Assembly (NCBI RefSeq): GCF_003602095.1 | Contig: NZ_RAHH01000005.1 | Span: 159,615-223,614, forward strand | Direction: 5' to 3' | DNA from: Rahnella woolbedingensis | GTDB lineage: Bacteria; Pseudomonadota; Gammaproteobacteria; Enterobacterales; Enterobacteriaceae | DNA length: 64,000 nucleotides | Part shown: in pieces, positions 9,694-18,612 of the stretch | How the letters are laid out: the number at the start of each line of letters is the position of its first letter | How positions within the stretch are numbered: the first letter of the stretch is position 1 | Notes under the pieces: generated by a model | Seen by the model: the letters and a program-made list of their open reading frames with translations, nothing else | The model's database searches: none | What the model was told of the DNA's origin: nothing | Program-made: the position numbers and the translations under genes

Positions 9694-10304
9694 TTGGCCT
9701 CCAGCAGGCGGCGTTGCAGTTCACACTGGAATAAGAATTCCAGCCCTTCCAGATGGCGGCGCGCTTCTGCGACATCCCGTCCCCAGCACGTCAGCCCGTG
9801 GCCGCGCAGCAGAAAACCATACTGCAACGGCGTGTGCTCTGATGAGGCGATAATTTTCTGCGCCAGCGCAGAAATATCCTGGCTGTTATCGAAAATCGGG
9901 ATCACCACCTGGTCCAGGTGCGAGGTCTGGCCGCTGAGCGATTTCTGCATCTCGTAGCCTTCCAGCACCAGCGCGCCGCTGCGCTCTACCCGCGATAATA
10001 CGGTCGAATTGACCGAATGGGTATGCAACACCGCGCCTGTTTCAGGATAGCGGGAATACAGCATCGTGTGCAGGCCGGTTTCTGCTGAGGGACGACGACC
10101 GCCTGGTGCAAGACCGGTTTCCAGTTCCACCAGCAGGAAGTCTTCTGCGGTCAGTGATCCTTTGTCTTTGCCTGATTCGGTGATCAGGCAATGGTCATCG
10201 CCTTCGCGCACGGACATATTGCCGCCGGTTGCCGGGCTCCAGCCCTTCTGACCAATCCAGTGACAGGCCGCCAGCAGCGCGCCCAGTTGCAAATTTTCTG
10301 TCAT
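9690..10304 (-). CDS. mtnB: Methylthioribulose-1-phosphate dehydratase MtnB
   Basis: A class II aldolase-fold zinc enzyme that dehydrates methylthioribulose 1-phosphate to the diketo phosphate used by MtnC. It has 204 residues. Visible motifs are GNMSVREG near residue 28, zinc-binding HTHSVNST near 98 and the C-terminal RGHGLTCWG near 168. The ATG at 10304 has a CAGGAT ribosome-binding site. It is the first gene of mtnBCD and diverges from the aminotransferase gene. A second met-box-like element lies upstream. Confidence 0.95.
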   Translation of the reverse strand: MTENLQLGALLAACHWIGQKGWSPATGGNMSVREGDDHCLITESGKDKGSLTAEDFLLVELETGLAPGGRRPSAETGLHTMLYSRYPETGAVLHTHSVNSTVLSRVERSGALVLEGYEMQKSLSGQTSHLDQVVIPIFDNSQDISALAQKIIASSEHTPLQYGFLLRGHGLTCWGRDVAEARRHLEGLEFLFQCELQRRLLEAK

Positions 10305-10398
10305 CTTTATCCTGAAAAAACGGTGCGTTGAGGGACTGAGTTTGGGGTGAAAAAAGCGATATATATAAAGCGTAGTGCCTTAGACCGAATTGGCATTT

Positions 10399-10414
10399 AG
10401 CCATCTAAGCGTCT
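10399..10414. promoter_or_regulatory. Candidate MetJ operator between mtnB and the aminotransferase gene
   Basis: Two adjacent 8-mers, AGCCATCT and AAGCGTCT, each match 6 of 8 positions of the met box AGACGTCT. They lie in the 208-bp divergent promoter region. The match is weaker than at 6753, but the tandem 8-bp spacing and the flanking methionine-salvage genes support it. Confidence 0.5.
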
Positions 10415-10512
10415 TGATTGCCAAATATTAACATCGTGTTATATTGTCAGCAACATCGCTATTTGCACACCTGACGCCTGTCAGGTCAACGGTCCAGGAG
10501 TCTTGACCCGCC

Positions 10513-11673
10513 ATGAGCACAGCAGCATTGATCCCCGAAAGTAAACTTCCCGCCTTAGGCACCACGATTTTCACCCAAATGAGTGCTCTGGCGCACAAAC
10601 ACAATGCGATTAACCTGTCGCAGGGTTTTCCTGATTTCGATGGCCCGCAATATCTCAGAGATCGTCTGGCGTATCACGTCAGTCAGGGCGCGAATCAGTA
10701 CGCCCCGATGACCGGCACCGCGCAGTTGCGTGAAGCGATTGCCGCGAAAACAGAACAGATTTACGGCTATGCGCCGGACGCCAATACTGACATCACCATC
10801 ACTGCTGGCGCGACCGAATCGCTGTATATCGCCATTACCGCGCTGGTGTCGAAAGGCGATGAAGTCATTGCTTTCGATCCAAGCTATGACTGCTACGCCC
10901 CGGCGGTAGAACTGGCGGGCGGCGTGATGAAACGCATTCAGTTGCAGCCGCCTGAATTTAAGGTGAACTGGGCGGAATTCGCCGATCAGGTAACCGACCG
11001 TACGAAACTGGTGATCATTAACACGCCGCACAACCCTTCGGCCACCGTCTGGAGCCACAGCGACGTCGAACAGCTCTGGCAGATCATCGCCGATAAACAC
11101 ATTTTCGTGCTCAGCGATGAAGTCTACGAACACATTTGTTTCGCGCCGGAAGGCCACGCCAGCGTGCTGCGCCATCCCGAGTTGCGTCAGCGTGCGATTG
11201 CGGTGTCGTCGTTCGGCAAGACCTATCACATGACCGGCTGGCGCGTGGGATATTGCATCGCACCGGCCATTATCAGCGCCGAACTGCGTAAGGTTCACCA
11301 GTATCTGACCTTCTCCATTACCACGCCGGTACAGCTGGCGCTGGCGGATATGTTGCGTGAAGCGCCGGAACACTGGCAGGAATTACCCGCGTTTTATCAG
11401 GCCAAACGTGACCGTCTGGCACAAGGGCTGGAGAACAGCCGCCTGAAGGTTTTGCCGGGTCAGGGCACCTATTTTCTGCTGGTCGATTACAGTGACGTGT
11501 CCGATTTAGACGACGTTGCATTCTGCCACTGGCTGACTGAACATGTGGGCGTCGCGGCGATCCCGATGTCGGTTTTCTGCGCTGCCCCTTTCCCACATAA
11601 ACTAGTCCGGCTGTGCTTTGCCAAACAGGAAGCCACGCTGGACGCTGCTGCGGAGCGCCTGTGTCAACTTTAA
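10513..11673 (+). CDS. mtnE: Methionine aminotransferase (YbdL/MtnE type)
   Basis: A PLP-dependent class I aminotransferase that would convert 2-keto-4-methylthiobutyrate to methionine, the last salvage step. Its 386 residues equal E. coli YbdL, with strong identity throughout. Landmarks are INLSQGFPDFDGP near residue 34, GANQYAPMTG near 58, NTPHNPSATVW near 175, and the PLP lysine Lys236 in SSFGKTYHMTGWRVG. The ATG at 10513 follows a GGAG. It overlaps yafV by 13 bp, pairing a transaminase with an omega-amidase. The name mtnE rests on context; ybdL is the E. coli name. Confidence 0.9.
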   Translation: MSTAALIPESKLPALGTTIFTQMSALAHKHNAINLSQGFPDFDGPQYLRDRLAYHVSQGANQYAPMTGTAQLREAIAAKTEQIYGYAPDANTDITITAGATESLYIAITALVSKGDEVIAFDPSYDCYAPAVELAGGVMKRIQLQPPEFKVNWAEFADQVTDRTKLVIINTPHNPSATVWSHSDVEQLWQIIADKHIFVLSDEVYEHICFAPEGHASVLRHPELRQRAIAVSSFGKTYHMTGWRVGYCIAPAIISAELRKVHQYLTFSITTPVQLALADMLREAPEHWQELPAFYQAKRDRLAQGLENSRLKVLPGQGTYFLLVDYSDVSDLDDVAFCHWLTEHVGVAAIPMSVFCAAPFPHKLVRLCFAKQEATLDAAAERLCQL

Positions 11674-12434
11674 AACTTTCCGTATTGCAACAGCCGCTGG
11701 TGTGGCTGGACGGCGAGGCAAACCTCGCGCATTTCGATAGCCTGCTCGGTGCCCTGACGGGTCGTGACCTGATTGTGTTGCCGGAAATGTTCACCACCGG
11801 TTTCGCCATGCAGGCTCCGGGCAGCGCGCTGCCGGAATCCCGCGTGGTGCAATGGCTGCAACAATGGGCAAAACAGCTCGGGGCGATGATTGGCGGCAGT
11901 GTGGCGCTGAGCACCACAGAAGGTGCCGTGAATCGCTTCCTGCTGGTTGAACCGCAGGGCAAAGTGCATTTTTACGATAAACGCCATCTGTTCCGCATGG
12001 CCGGTGAACACAACTATTATGTACCGGGCAAGCGTCGTGAGATTGTTGAATGGCGCGGCTGGCGTATCCTGCCACAGGTCTGTTATGACCTGCGTTTCCC
12101 GGTGTATTCCCGCAACCGTCAGGATTACGACCTGGCACTTTACGTCGCCAACTGGCCCGCACCGCGCAGCCGCCACTGGCAGACATTGCTTGCTGCCCGT
12201 GCGATTGAAAATCAGTCGTATGTGGCCGGTTGCAACCGCGTCGGCCACGACGATAACGGCCATTACTACAGCGGCGACAGCCTGATCATTAATCCGCAGG
12301 GTGAAGAACTGGCGCGTGCCGAACCGGGCTCAGCCATGATTATTGAAGCCGAATTATCGCTGGAAGCCTTACAGGATTACCGCGAAACCTTCCCCGCCTG
12401 GCGCGATGCCGATACCTATCTTTTACATGATTAA
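11661..12434 (+). CDS. yafV: Omega-amidase YafV (2-oxoglutaramate / 2-oxosuccinamate amidase)
   Basis: A nitrilase-superfamily amidase that hydrolyses the alpha-ketoglutaramate left when glutamine serves as amino donor, pulling the transamination forward. From the GTG at 11661 the product is 257 residues and aligns with E. coli YafV from its second residue (STLKLSVLQQPLVWLDG). The catalytic triad is the Glu in LPEMFTTGFAM, the Lys in FYDKRHLFRM and Cys141 in VCYDLRFPV. An upstream in-frame ATG at 11613 lies inside the aminotransferase gene and is not used in homologues. GGAGCG precedes the GTG. Confidence 0.93.
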   Translation: MSTLKLSVLQQPLVWLDGEANLAHFDSLLGALTGRDLIVLPEMFTTGFAMQAPGSALPESRVVQWLQQWAKQLGAMIGGSVALSTTEGAVNRFLLVEPQGKVHFYDKRHLFRMAGEHNYYVPGKRREIVEWRGWRILPQVCYDLRFPVYSRNRQDYDLALYVANWPAPRSRHWQTLLAARAIENQSYVAGCNRVGHDDNGHYYSGDSLIINPQGEELARAEPGSAMIIEAELSLEALQDYRETFPAWRDADTYLLHD

Positions 12435-12437
12435 AAA

Positions 12438-12470
12438 GATGCCCCGGACTTTTCAGCCGGGGCATTATTA
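12438..12470. terminator. Bidirectional terminator between yafV and the DUF1993 gene
   Basis: TGCCCCGG / CCGGGGCA stem with a 9-nt loop. AAAAAGA flanks the left side and TTATTA the right, so it could stop transcription from both convergent genes. Confidence 0.75.
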
Positions 12471-12502
12471 ATTCGTAACGGGCAGATTCATTCCCGCCGC
12501 TA

Positions 12503-13009
12503 TTAATTCCCGCCGATAAAGTCAGCCTTGCCAATATTCACACCCAGATGGCGCAGAATGTTGTAGGCCGTGGTGATGTGAAAATAGAAGTTCGGCATGG
12601 CAAATACGGTAACATAGCTGTGTGCGGTGAATTTGAGTTCATGGTTTTTGCCTTTCACTACGATTTCACGGGATTCGTCGCCTTCCAGTTTTGCGACATC
12701 CACGCTTTCGATAAAGCGCAGGGTTTTGGCGATACGTTCCTGTAACTGGGCAAACGTCACTTCATTGTCTTCCATCGCCGGTGCGGCAACGCCTGACAGA
12801 CGGGCAATCGCGCCTTTGGACATATCACTGGTGATTTGCACCTGACGCGCCAGAGGATACATATCATCAGCCAGACGGGTATTCAGGACTTCTTCTTCTG
12901 ATTTTCCGTTTTCCTTTGCCCATGCCGCGCCCTTCTCCAGCAATGCTGAAAGGTTCTTTAAACCACGAACAAACTGTGCTGCCGTACTGCCATAAAGAGA
13001 TGCTGACAT
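12503..13009 (-). CDS. DUF1993 family protein
   Basis: A 168-residue protein of the DUF1993 family, a DinB-like four-helix fold of unknown role. Diagnostic stretches are the N-terminal LYGSTAAQFVRGLKNLSALL, MYPLARQVQITSDMSKGA near residue 70, and the C-terminal PNFYFHITTAYNILRHLGV. The ATG at 13009 has a good AAGGAAG ribosome-binding site. It is monocistronic, convergent with yafV and divergent from the CTP-synthase-like gene. Confidence 0.85.
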   Translation of the reverse strand: MSASLYGSTAAQFVRGLKNLSALLEKGAAWAKENGKSEEEVLNTRLADDMYPLARQVQITSDMSKGAIARLSGVAAPAMEDNEVTFAQLQERIAKTLRFIESVDVAKLEGDESREIVVKGKNHELKFTAHSYVTVFAMPNFYFHITTAYNILRHLGVNIGKADFIGGN

Positions 13010-13222
13010 GATGCTTCCTTAGTAAGTGAAGTGTTAGAACAACCGGCGCTACATTAGCGCGTTCCGTTCTAAACAGCGCGACGTTTTATAGCAGTGAAGT
13101 GTGACGAAATGCTGGTTTGCGACACACTTCCCTCTTTTTGTCAGAGCATGTAAAGACATCCCGGTGTGGATCAATTCTTGCATTCAATACCCCCGCAAAA
13201 AACATCTGACAGAGGACTACTG

Positions 13223-14491
13223 ATGACCATCACCTTTATTGCACACTCCACGCCCGAACCTGCGTTGTACGGCGCGATGGCAGCGATACTTGCTGAACTC
13301 CGCGCTTTGCCGCTGTGTCACTTTCCCGTCAGTCATGATGCACAACGTTACCCGAATGCCCGTCAGCACGTGACGGCGCAGGGACACGCACTGACCAGCG
13401 GACTGGTGTGGCTTGAGCGCCTGACCGGGCGCGGTGCGGGTGAAGAGTCCGGCCTTGAATCTCTGATATATCGGGCACTTAAAGAAGATATCGTCGTGCC
13501 GCTGCGTGAACCGTTACCCGCCGGGCTGGCGGCACAAATCACGGAACAGGACATAGAAATTGAGTCACTGACCGTGGTACGCACTCAGGATAAATTTCAG
13601 CTCGAAGACTGCCTCACCGGCAAAATTCGCAGTAATGGCTGGGGGCGCGATGCCTTCGGCCGCTGGGCGTTAGGCTCCGTCTCACAGCCGGTGATGCGGG
13701 CAGGAAAAACCCTGCGCGTGGCGCTGGTGGGCGATTTTGCCGAGCAGCGCGACAGCTATCCGGCGATGCTCGCTGCACTGGGAGACGCCGCCGATGCACT
13801 GGCAATGAACATTGACGTGGTTTATGTGACCGCCGCGTTACTGGGCAGTCAGCTCGACTGCACGCTTTGCGATGTCGATGGCATTATCTTGCCGGGAGCG
13901 ACGTTAACGTCAGGCGATCATCAGGCCAGCCCGCTGGCGACCGCCGCATGGGCACTGGAAAACCGCACCCCGGTGCTGGGTATCAATCAGGGAATGCATC
14001 AGATGGTGACGGCGCTGGGCCAGAAAGTGCTCGGGCCGGATCGCGTGGTGATGCACGGCCCGTCAACGCTGGGCAGTCTGCAAACCGGTCTGCCGCTCGC
14101 CGAGCACGCGCAGCCGCGGCTGGGGAATCATCCGGTCATCACCCGCAATGGCAGCCTGCTGGCGAATAAAATGGGCGACGAATTTACGCTGCGCTATAAC
14201 CAGCGCCGCTATCTGAATCCGCATTTGCTGGCGGAACTGGAATGTACGGGATTGCGGATTTCAGGTTATGACGAAAGCGCCGAACAGGCGCAGGCGGTAG
14301 AACTGGATAATCATCCGTTCTTTATGGGCGTTCAGGGGCAGCCGGAGCTGATGTCGCGCCGCGAACGTCCGAATCCGCTGCTGATGGCGTTTCTGCAACA
14401 GGTGCGTCAGAGTAACCGTGAGCGGGATGTCAGCCACGCGGCGCTGACTCAAAGCGTGCGGTTAAAGCATCCGCACCTGCTGATGGGCTGA
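13223..14491 (+). CDS. CTP-synthase-like glutamine amidotransferase homologue lacking catalytic residues
   Basis: A 422-residue protein of unknown function. From about residue 170 onward it resembles the class I amidotransferase half of CTP synthase. LRVALVGDFAEQRDSYPAML corresponds to the strand/helix that opens that domain, CDVDGIILPGA to DVDGILVPGGF, and DNHPFFMGVQGQPEL to DHPWFVGVQFHPEF. The nucleophile elbow reads GINQGM instead of GICLGM (Asn255 for Cys), and HPE reads QPE (Gln373 for His; Glu375 kept), so glutamine hydrolysis is not expected. The first ~165 residues match no domain I recognise. The ATG at 13223 has AGAGGA upstream. It ends 11 bp from the convergent uraH gene. Confidence 0.75.
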   Translation: MTITFIAHSTPEPALYGAMAAILAELRALPLCHFPVSHDAQRYPNARQHVTAQGHALTSGLVWLERLTGRGAGEESGLESLIYRALKEDIVVPLREPLPAGLAAQITEQDIEIESLTVVRTQDKFQLEDCLTGKIRSNGWGRDAFGRWALGSVSQPVMRAGKTLRVALVGDFAEQRDSYPAMLAALGDAADALAMNIDVVYVTAALLGSQLDCTLCDVDGIILPGATLTSGDHQASPLATAAWALENRTPVLGINQGMHQMVTALGQKVLGPDRVVMHGPSTLGSLQTGLPLAEHAQPRLGNHPVITRNGSLLANKMGDEFTLRYNQRRYLNPHLLAELECTGLRISGYDESAEQAQAVELDNHPFFMGVQGQPELMSRRERPNPLLMAFLQQVRQSNRERDVSHAALTQSVRLKHPHLLMG

Positions 14492-14502
14492 TTGACAGAA
14501 AG

Positions 14503-14838
14503 TTAGCTGCCGCGATAGGTCGAGTAAGAGTACGCACTGATCAGGAGCGGCAGATGGTAATGATCCTGCTCGCCGTCGATCATCACATCAATAATTGCCG
14601 AGTGATAAAGCGTGTCGCGCCCGGTCGCTTTGAAATACGCGCCGATGTCGGCACATAACCGGTAATGGCCGCAAGCCACCGGTTCAGGCGTTAATTTCGC
14701 GGCGCGCCCGTCAGCGTCGGTTTGGCTTTCGCTGATAACCGTGATTTTCTGCCCTTCAAGGCTTTCCAGCCAGACGCGCACATTGGCTGCGGGCTGGCCC
14801 AGAGAGGTATCGAGAATATGCGTGGTAATGCGGGTCAT
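14503..14838 (-). CDS. uraH: 5-hydroxyisourate hydrolase (transthyretin-related)
   Basis: Hydrolyses 5-hydroxyisourate to OHCU, the step after urate oxidation. The 111-residue product has the N-terminal THILDTSLGQPAANV and the C-terminal signature tetrapeptide YRGS that marks the family. No signal peptide is seen, so it is cytosolic. It is the last gene of the long hpxF operon and overlaps uraD by 4 bp (ATGA). It corresponds to hpxT of Klebsiella. Confidence 0.95.
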   Translation of the reverse strand: MTRITTHILDTSLGQPAANVRVWLESLEGQKITVISESQTDADGRAAKLTPEPVACGHYRLCADIGAYFKATGRDTLYHSAIIDVMIDGEQDHYHLPLLISAYSYSTYRGS

Positions 14839-15332
14839 GGCTGGAATATCTCCTTTAAACGCAGAAGGGTGATTTCTTTAAGCTGCTGAGCAGTTTCCTG
14901 ATATTCGGCGTCCGGTGAGTTCTTCAGACGTCGTTGCAGATTCTCGAGGATTTCTTCTGAACTGCGCCCTTTGGCGCGGATCAAAAATACCCGCCCGAAG
15001 CGTTGTTCATAGCGCAGATTACCTTCATGCAGCGCATCAATCACCGTTTGCTGGCTGATATTGAGCGTCGCCTGTTCGCCACGGGAAAGCTGCGCTTCCT
15101 GACTGGCACCGCTGGCGCGTTCACCGATGCGCGGATGCGCCGACAGCGCCTGAGTAATATCTTGCGGCTGCCAGTTTTCGCAGGCAGAACCGGCGCTTTG
15201 CAGCACCTCTTCCACGCAAGTGTAAGGCCGCATGTCACTGACCGTTTTCGCCCAGGCCGGAATATTCACCAGCGGGCGCAACAGCGCCACGGCTTCGAAT
15301 TCGGATAACGCATTAAATTCTTCCGGGGTCAT
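14835..15332 (-). CDS. uraD: OHCU decarboxylase
   Basis: Decarboxylates 2-oxo-4-hydroxy-4-carboxy-5-ureidoimidazoline to (S)-allantoin. It has 165 residues. Family markers are FEAVALLRPLVNIPAWA near residue 13, the catalytic His in SAHPRIGERASG near 64, and the C-terminal RFGRVFLIRAKGRS near 115. It overlaps hpxK and uraH by 4 bp on each side. It corresponds to Klebsiella hpxQ, and its fusion into the hpxFGHIJK operon differs from the Klebsiella arrangement as I recall it. Confidence 0.94.
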   Translation of the reverse strand: MTPEEFNALSEFEAVALLRPLVNIPAWAKTVSDMRPYTCVEEVLQSAGSACENWQPQDITQALSAHPRIGERASGASQEAQLSRGEQATLNISQQTVIDALHEGNLRYEQRFGRVFLIRAKGRSSEEILENLQRRLKNSPDAEYQETAQQLKEITLLRLKEIFQP

Positions 15333-16603
15333 AAATGCCCCTCACTGAAACTCAGCACCGTATTGATATACGCCTGCACCGCGTAAGCCACGTCACCGGT
15401 GGTGACGGATTCATCGGGATGATGGCTGATGCCGTCTTTGCAGCGCACAAACAACATGCCGACCGGCCAGCATTCGGCGATAGCAATCGCGTCATGTCCG
15501 GCGCCGCTTGGCAGTGACATCGCCTGCCCCTGCAATTGCAGAACGCTCTGACTCAGACGGTGCTGCAAACCGGCGCTGCACGTCGTCGCGCTGATACCGT
15601 AAAACTGTTCGGCGGCAAACGCCAGCCCGCGCCGGGCGGCGATATCCCGCCCTTTCGCCAGCAGCGTTTCCAGCAGCGCAGAGAGATCATCATCACGCGG
15701 ACCACGGACATCCAGCGACAATTTCACCTGCCCCGGAATAACGTTCACCGCGCCCGGCAGGCATTCGAGCGTGCCGACGGTGGCCACCAGATTGCGGCCG
15801 GTGGTCGTGGTGATACTTTCAATCGCCAGCGTCCATTCGGCGGCGGCGGTCAGGGCGTCCTGACGCTGCCCCATCGGCACGGTGCCGGCATGTCCGGCGT
15901 GACCGGTAAATTCGCAATTAAGGCGACGCGCACCGTTGATGGCGGTAACAACACCGAGCGGCACATCTGCCGCCTGCAGGCACGGCCCCTGCTCGATATG
16001 CAATTCCAGATAAGCGCAGAAATCGCTGACCGCACGCTGTGACGCGCCGATCTTCAGCGGATCCAGCCCGAAATTCTGCATGGCTTGTGCGACCGAAATC
16101 CCCTTCGCGTCCTGACGTTCCAGCCAGTCCGCTGGCCAGGTGCCGGTCAGCCCGCGACTGCCGAGCAGCGTGATACCAAAGCGAGTGCCTTCTTCGTCGC
16201 AAAACCCGACAATTTCCACCGCCATCGGCAAGCGGATGCCGTTCTGATGCAAATGCGCCACCACTTCCAGCGCGGTCAGCACGCCGAGCGGACCGTCGTA
16301 ACGCCCCGCATTACGCACGCTATCGAGATGCGAACCGAGCAGCAGCGCAGGCGCAGAAGCGTCCAGCCCTTCGTAGCGTCCGCAAATATTACCGACGCCG
16401 TCCTGCCAGACGCGCATACCTGCGGCAGTCATCCATTCGCTCACCAGACGGTTGGCCTGCAAATGTTCTTCGGAAAGATACACACGGGTCAGTTGTCCCG
16501 GCATTTCACTGATGGCGGCGAGTGCGTCGCAGCGCGCCATCACCCGTTCAGCGGCAAATTTTGCGCTTTCGGAAACCGCAGCCAGCGTAAAGGCTTCAGC
16601 CAT
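15329..16603 (-). CDS. hpxK: Allantoate amidohydrolase HpxK
   Basis: A binuclear-metal M20-family amidohydrolase that takes allantoate to ureidoglycine, CO2 and ammonia. It has 424 residues. Metal-ligand motifs are GSHLDSVRNAGRYDGPLGV near residue 90, CDEEGTRFG near 133 and HIEQGPCLQ near 198, with SGAGHDA near 365 and ISHHPDE near 390. Its sequence is closer to AllC/N-carbamoyl amidohydrolases than to peptidases. The ATG overlaps the hpxJ stop by one base (TAATG) and the stop overlaps uraD. Confidence 0.92.
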   Translation of the reverse strand: MAEAFTLAAVSESAKFAAERVMARCDALAAISEMPGQLTRVYLSEEHLQANRLVSEWMTAAGMRVWQDGVGNICGRYEGLDASAPALLLGSHLDSVRNAGRYDGPLGVLTALEVVAHLHQNGIRLPMAVEIVGFCDEEGTRFGITLLGSRGLTGTWPADWLERQDAKGISVAQAMQNFGLDPLKIGASQRAVSDFCAYLELHIEQGPCLQAADVPLGVVTAINGARRLNCEFTGHAGHAGTVPMGQRQDALTAAAEWTLAIESITTTTGRNLVATVGTLECLPGAVNVIPGQVKLSLDVRGPRDDDLSALLETLLAKGRDIAARRGLAFAAEQFYGISATTCSAGLQHRLSQSVLQLQGQAMSLPSGAGHDAIAIAECWPVGMLFVRCKDGISHHPDESVTTGDVAYAVQAYINTVLSFSEGHL

Positions 16604-17841
16604 TACTGACCTCCTGCGTAATGATCCCAGGCAGCCTGCGCCCCTGCGCCGTATTTCGACGCAAAGCCCAGACGGTTAAGCACGGCTTCCAGCGCCACCA
16701 GGGTTTGCAACACGCAGTCTTTACGCGCGTTGTAGCCCATGGTGCCAATACGCCAGATTTTCCCGGCCAGCGGACCAAACGAAGTACCGATTTCAATGCT
16801 GAAATCGTTGAGCATCATCTGACGAACCTGTTCGCCGTGAACGCCCTGCGGGATCACCACGCCGAGTACGTTATTCATGCGGTGGTTCAGGTCGCCAAAT
16901 ACTTCCAGCCCCATGCCCTGAATGCCTGCCAGCAACGCGCCGCCGTGCAATTTGTGGCGTGCAATGCCGGTATCGAGCCCTTCTTCCAGAATGATGCGGG
17001 CACATTCGCGTGCGGCAAACAGCATGCTGGTGGCTTCGGTATGGTGATTCAGACGCTCCGGGCCCCAGTAATCCATGATCATGCCCAGATCGAAATAGTT
17101 GGAGTAGATCATCTCTTCGTCACCGTCGGCGTGATCGGCGGTACGGATGCCTTCTTCCACGCATTTACGGCGGCGGATTTGTTCTTCAAAGCGCGGGCTG
17201 ATGGTCACCGGTGAACTGCCGGAAGGACCGCCAAGGCATTTTTGCAAACCGGCAGATACGGCATCTAAGCCCCAGGCGTCGGTTTCCAGCGGGTTGCCGC
17301 CAAAGGACGCCGTGGCATCGGAGTAGAACAGCACGCCGTGGCGACGACAGATTTCCCCCAGCTGTTCCAGCGGCTGCAACATGGTGGTGGACGTATCGCC
17401 CTGCACGGTCAGCAACCAGCGCGGTTTCACCGATTTAATCGCATCTTCGATTTGCTGCGGGTCAAACACTTCCCCCCACGGCGCTTCGAGGGTGTGCACT
17501 TCGGCACGGCAGCGGCGGGCGATTTCACACAGCAGATGTCCGAAACGGCCAAACACCGGCACCAGGACTTTATCGCCCGGACGGATACCGGAAAGCAGCA
17601 CGGCTTCTATCCCGGCGCGCGAGGTGCCGTCGATCAGAAACGTCCACTGGTTTTCGGTTTTGTACAGCGCGCGGTACAGCGCCATCACTTCGTTCATGTA
17701 GCCGGTCATGACCGGATCATATTGCCCGACCAGCTGGCTCGCCATCGCCCGCAATACACGCGGATCAGCATTGATCGGCCCCGGCCCCATCAGCAGACGG
17801 GTCGGCGGGTTGATTTGTCCGGGAGAGATGAAATCTGACAT
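16603..17841 (-). CDS. hpxJ: PLP aminotransferase HpxJ (ureidoglycine-glyoxylate type)
   Basis: A class V PLP aminotransferase of 412 residues, similar to PucG of Bacillus, which transfers the amino group of (S)-ureidoglycine to glyoxylate, giving glycine. Motifs are RLLMGPGPINADPRVL at the N-terminus, DGTSRAGIEAV near residue 70 and the PLP lysine in SAGLQKCLGGPSG near 197. An AAAGGATT ribosome-binding site precedes the ATG at 17841. Its place between the ABC transporter and allantoate amidohydrolase fits a role just after HpxK. Confidence 0.9.
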   Translation of the reverse strand: MSDFISPGQINPPTRLLMGPGPINADPRVLRAMASQLVGQYDPVMTGYMNEVMALYRALYKTENQWTFLIDGTSRAGIEAVLLSGIRPGDKVLVPVFGRFGHLLCEIARRCRAEVHTLEAPWGEVFDPQQIEDAIKSVKPRWLLTVQGDTSTTMLQPLEQLGEICRRHGVLFYSDATASFGGNPLETDAWGLDAVSAGLQKCLGGPSGSSPVTISPRFEEQIRRRKCVEEGIRTADHADGDEEMIYSNYFDLGMIMDYWGPERLNHHTEATSMLFAARECARIILEEGLDTGIARHKLHGGALLAGIQGMGLEVFGDLNHRMNNVLGVVIPQGVHGEQVRQMMLNDFSIEIGTSFGPLAGKIWRIGTMGYNARKDCVLQTLVALEAVLNRLGFASKYGAGAQAAWDHYAGGQ

Positions 17842-17859
17842 AGTTAATCCTTTAAAATA

Positions 17860-18612
17860 TTAGCTTGCGGCAGCTTCGTTCAAACCGCGGACCGAAGCGA
17901 TAAATTGTTTCAGTTCTGGCGTTTTCGGGTTGGCAAACAGCGCCCGGCTTTCGCCCTGTTCCCACACGGTGCCCTGATGCATGAACACCACGCGGTCGCC
18001 CACCTCACGGGCAAAATTCATTTCGTGCGTCACCAGCACCAGCGTCATGCCCTCTTTCGCCAGTTGCTCGAGCACTTTCAATACTTCGCCGACCAGTTCG
18101 GGATCCAGCGCCGAGGTGATTTCATCACACAGCAGCACTTTCGGCGTCATCGCCAGCGCACGGGCAATCGCCACACGTTGTTGCTGGCCGCCGGAAAGAT
18201 TCGACGGGTAATAATCCATCCGATCCGCCAGCCCGACTTTAGCCAGCATCTGCGCGGCAAGTTCACGGCATTCGGCGGCAGACTTTTTCAGCACACGGCG
18301 CGGTGCCAGCATGACGTTTTCCAGCGCGGTCATGTGCGGGAAAAGGTTGAAGCTCTGGAATACCATGCCCACGGAACGGCTGATGTCACGCGCCTGCGAA
18401 TCGCGGTCGGTGATGGTCATACCGCCCAGTTTGATGCTGCCATCCTGATAGCCTTCCAGCCCGTTCATGCAGCGCAGCAGCGTACTTTTTCCTGAACCGC
18501 TGCGCCCGATGATTGAAATCACTTCGCCGCTGTCGATATCCAGATCCACGCCTTTCAGTACGTGGTTCTGGCCGTAAAATTTCTGAACCTGGTTGATGGT
18601 GATCAGTGGCAT
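17860..18612 (-). CDS. hpxI: ABC transporter ATP-binding protein HpxI
   Basis: ATPase of a polar amino-acid-type importer (GlnQ/HisP family). I take the ATG at 18612, giving 250 residues ([15 protein letters not shown]). The longer frame runs 21 codons into hpxH, whereas this start overlaps the hpxH stop by one base (TAATG). Walker A is GRSGSGKST near residue 36, the signature [15 protein letters not shown] is near 135 and Walker B is [14 protein letters not shown] near 155. It completes the HpxFGHI importer; the substrate is inferred to be allantoate or a related ureide. Confidence 0.93.
   Translation of the reverse strand: MPLITINQVQKFYGQNHVLKGVDLDIDSGEVISIIGRSGSGKSTLLRCMNGLEGYQDGSIKLGGMTITDRDSQARDISRSVGMVFQSFNLFPHMTALENVMLAPRRVLKKSAAECRELAAQMLAKVGLADRMDYYPSNLSGGQQQRVAIARALAMTPKVLLCDEITSALDPELVGEVLKVLEQLAKEGMTLVLVTHEMNFAREVGDRVVFMHQGTVWEQGESRALFANPKTPELKQFIASVRGLNEAAAS

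Noticed and set aside
10555..11373. A 272-codon open frame antisense to the methionine aminotransferase gene
   Set aside because: Low-complexity Arg/Phe/Val-rich product with no domain; the plus strand encodes a full conserved enzyme.
13979..13993. Possible selenocysteine at the CTP-synthase-like elbow, since related proteins are sometimes annotated as selenoproteins
   Set aside because: The codon at the nucleophile position (residue 255) is AAT for Asn and there is no in-frame TGA, so neither Cys nor Sec is present.
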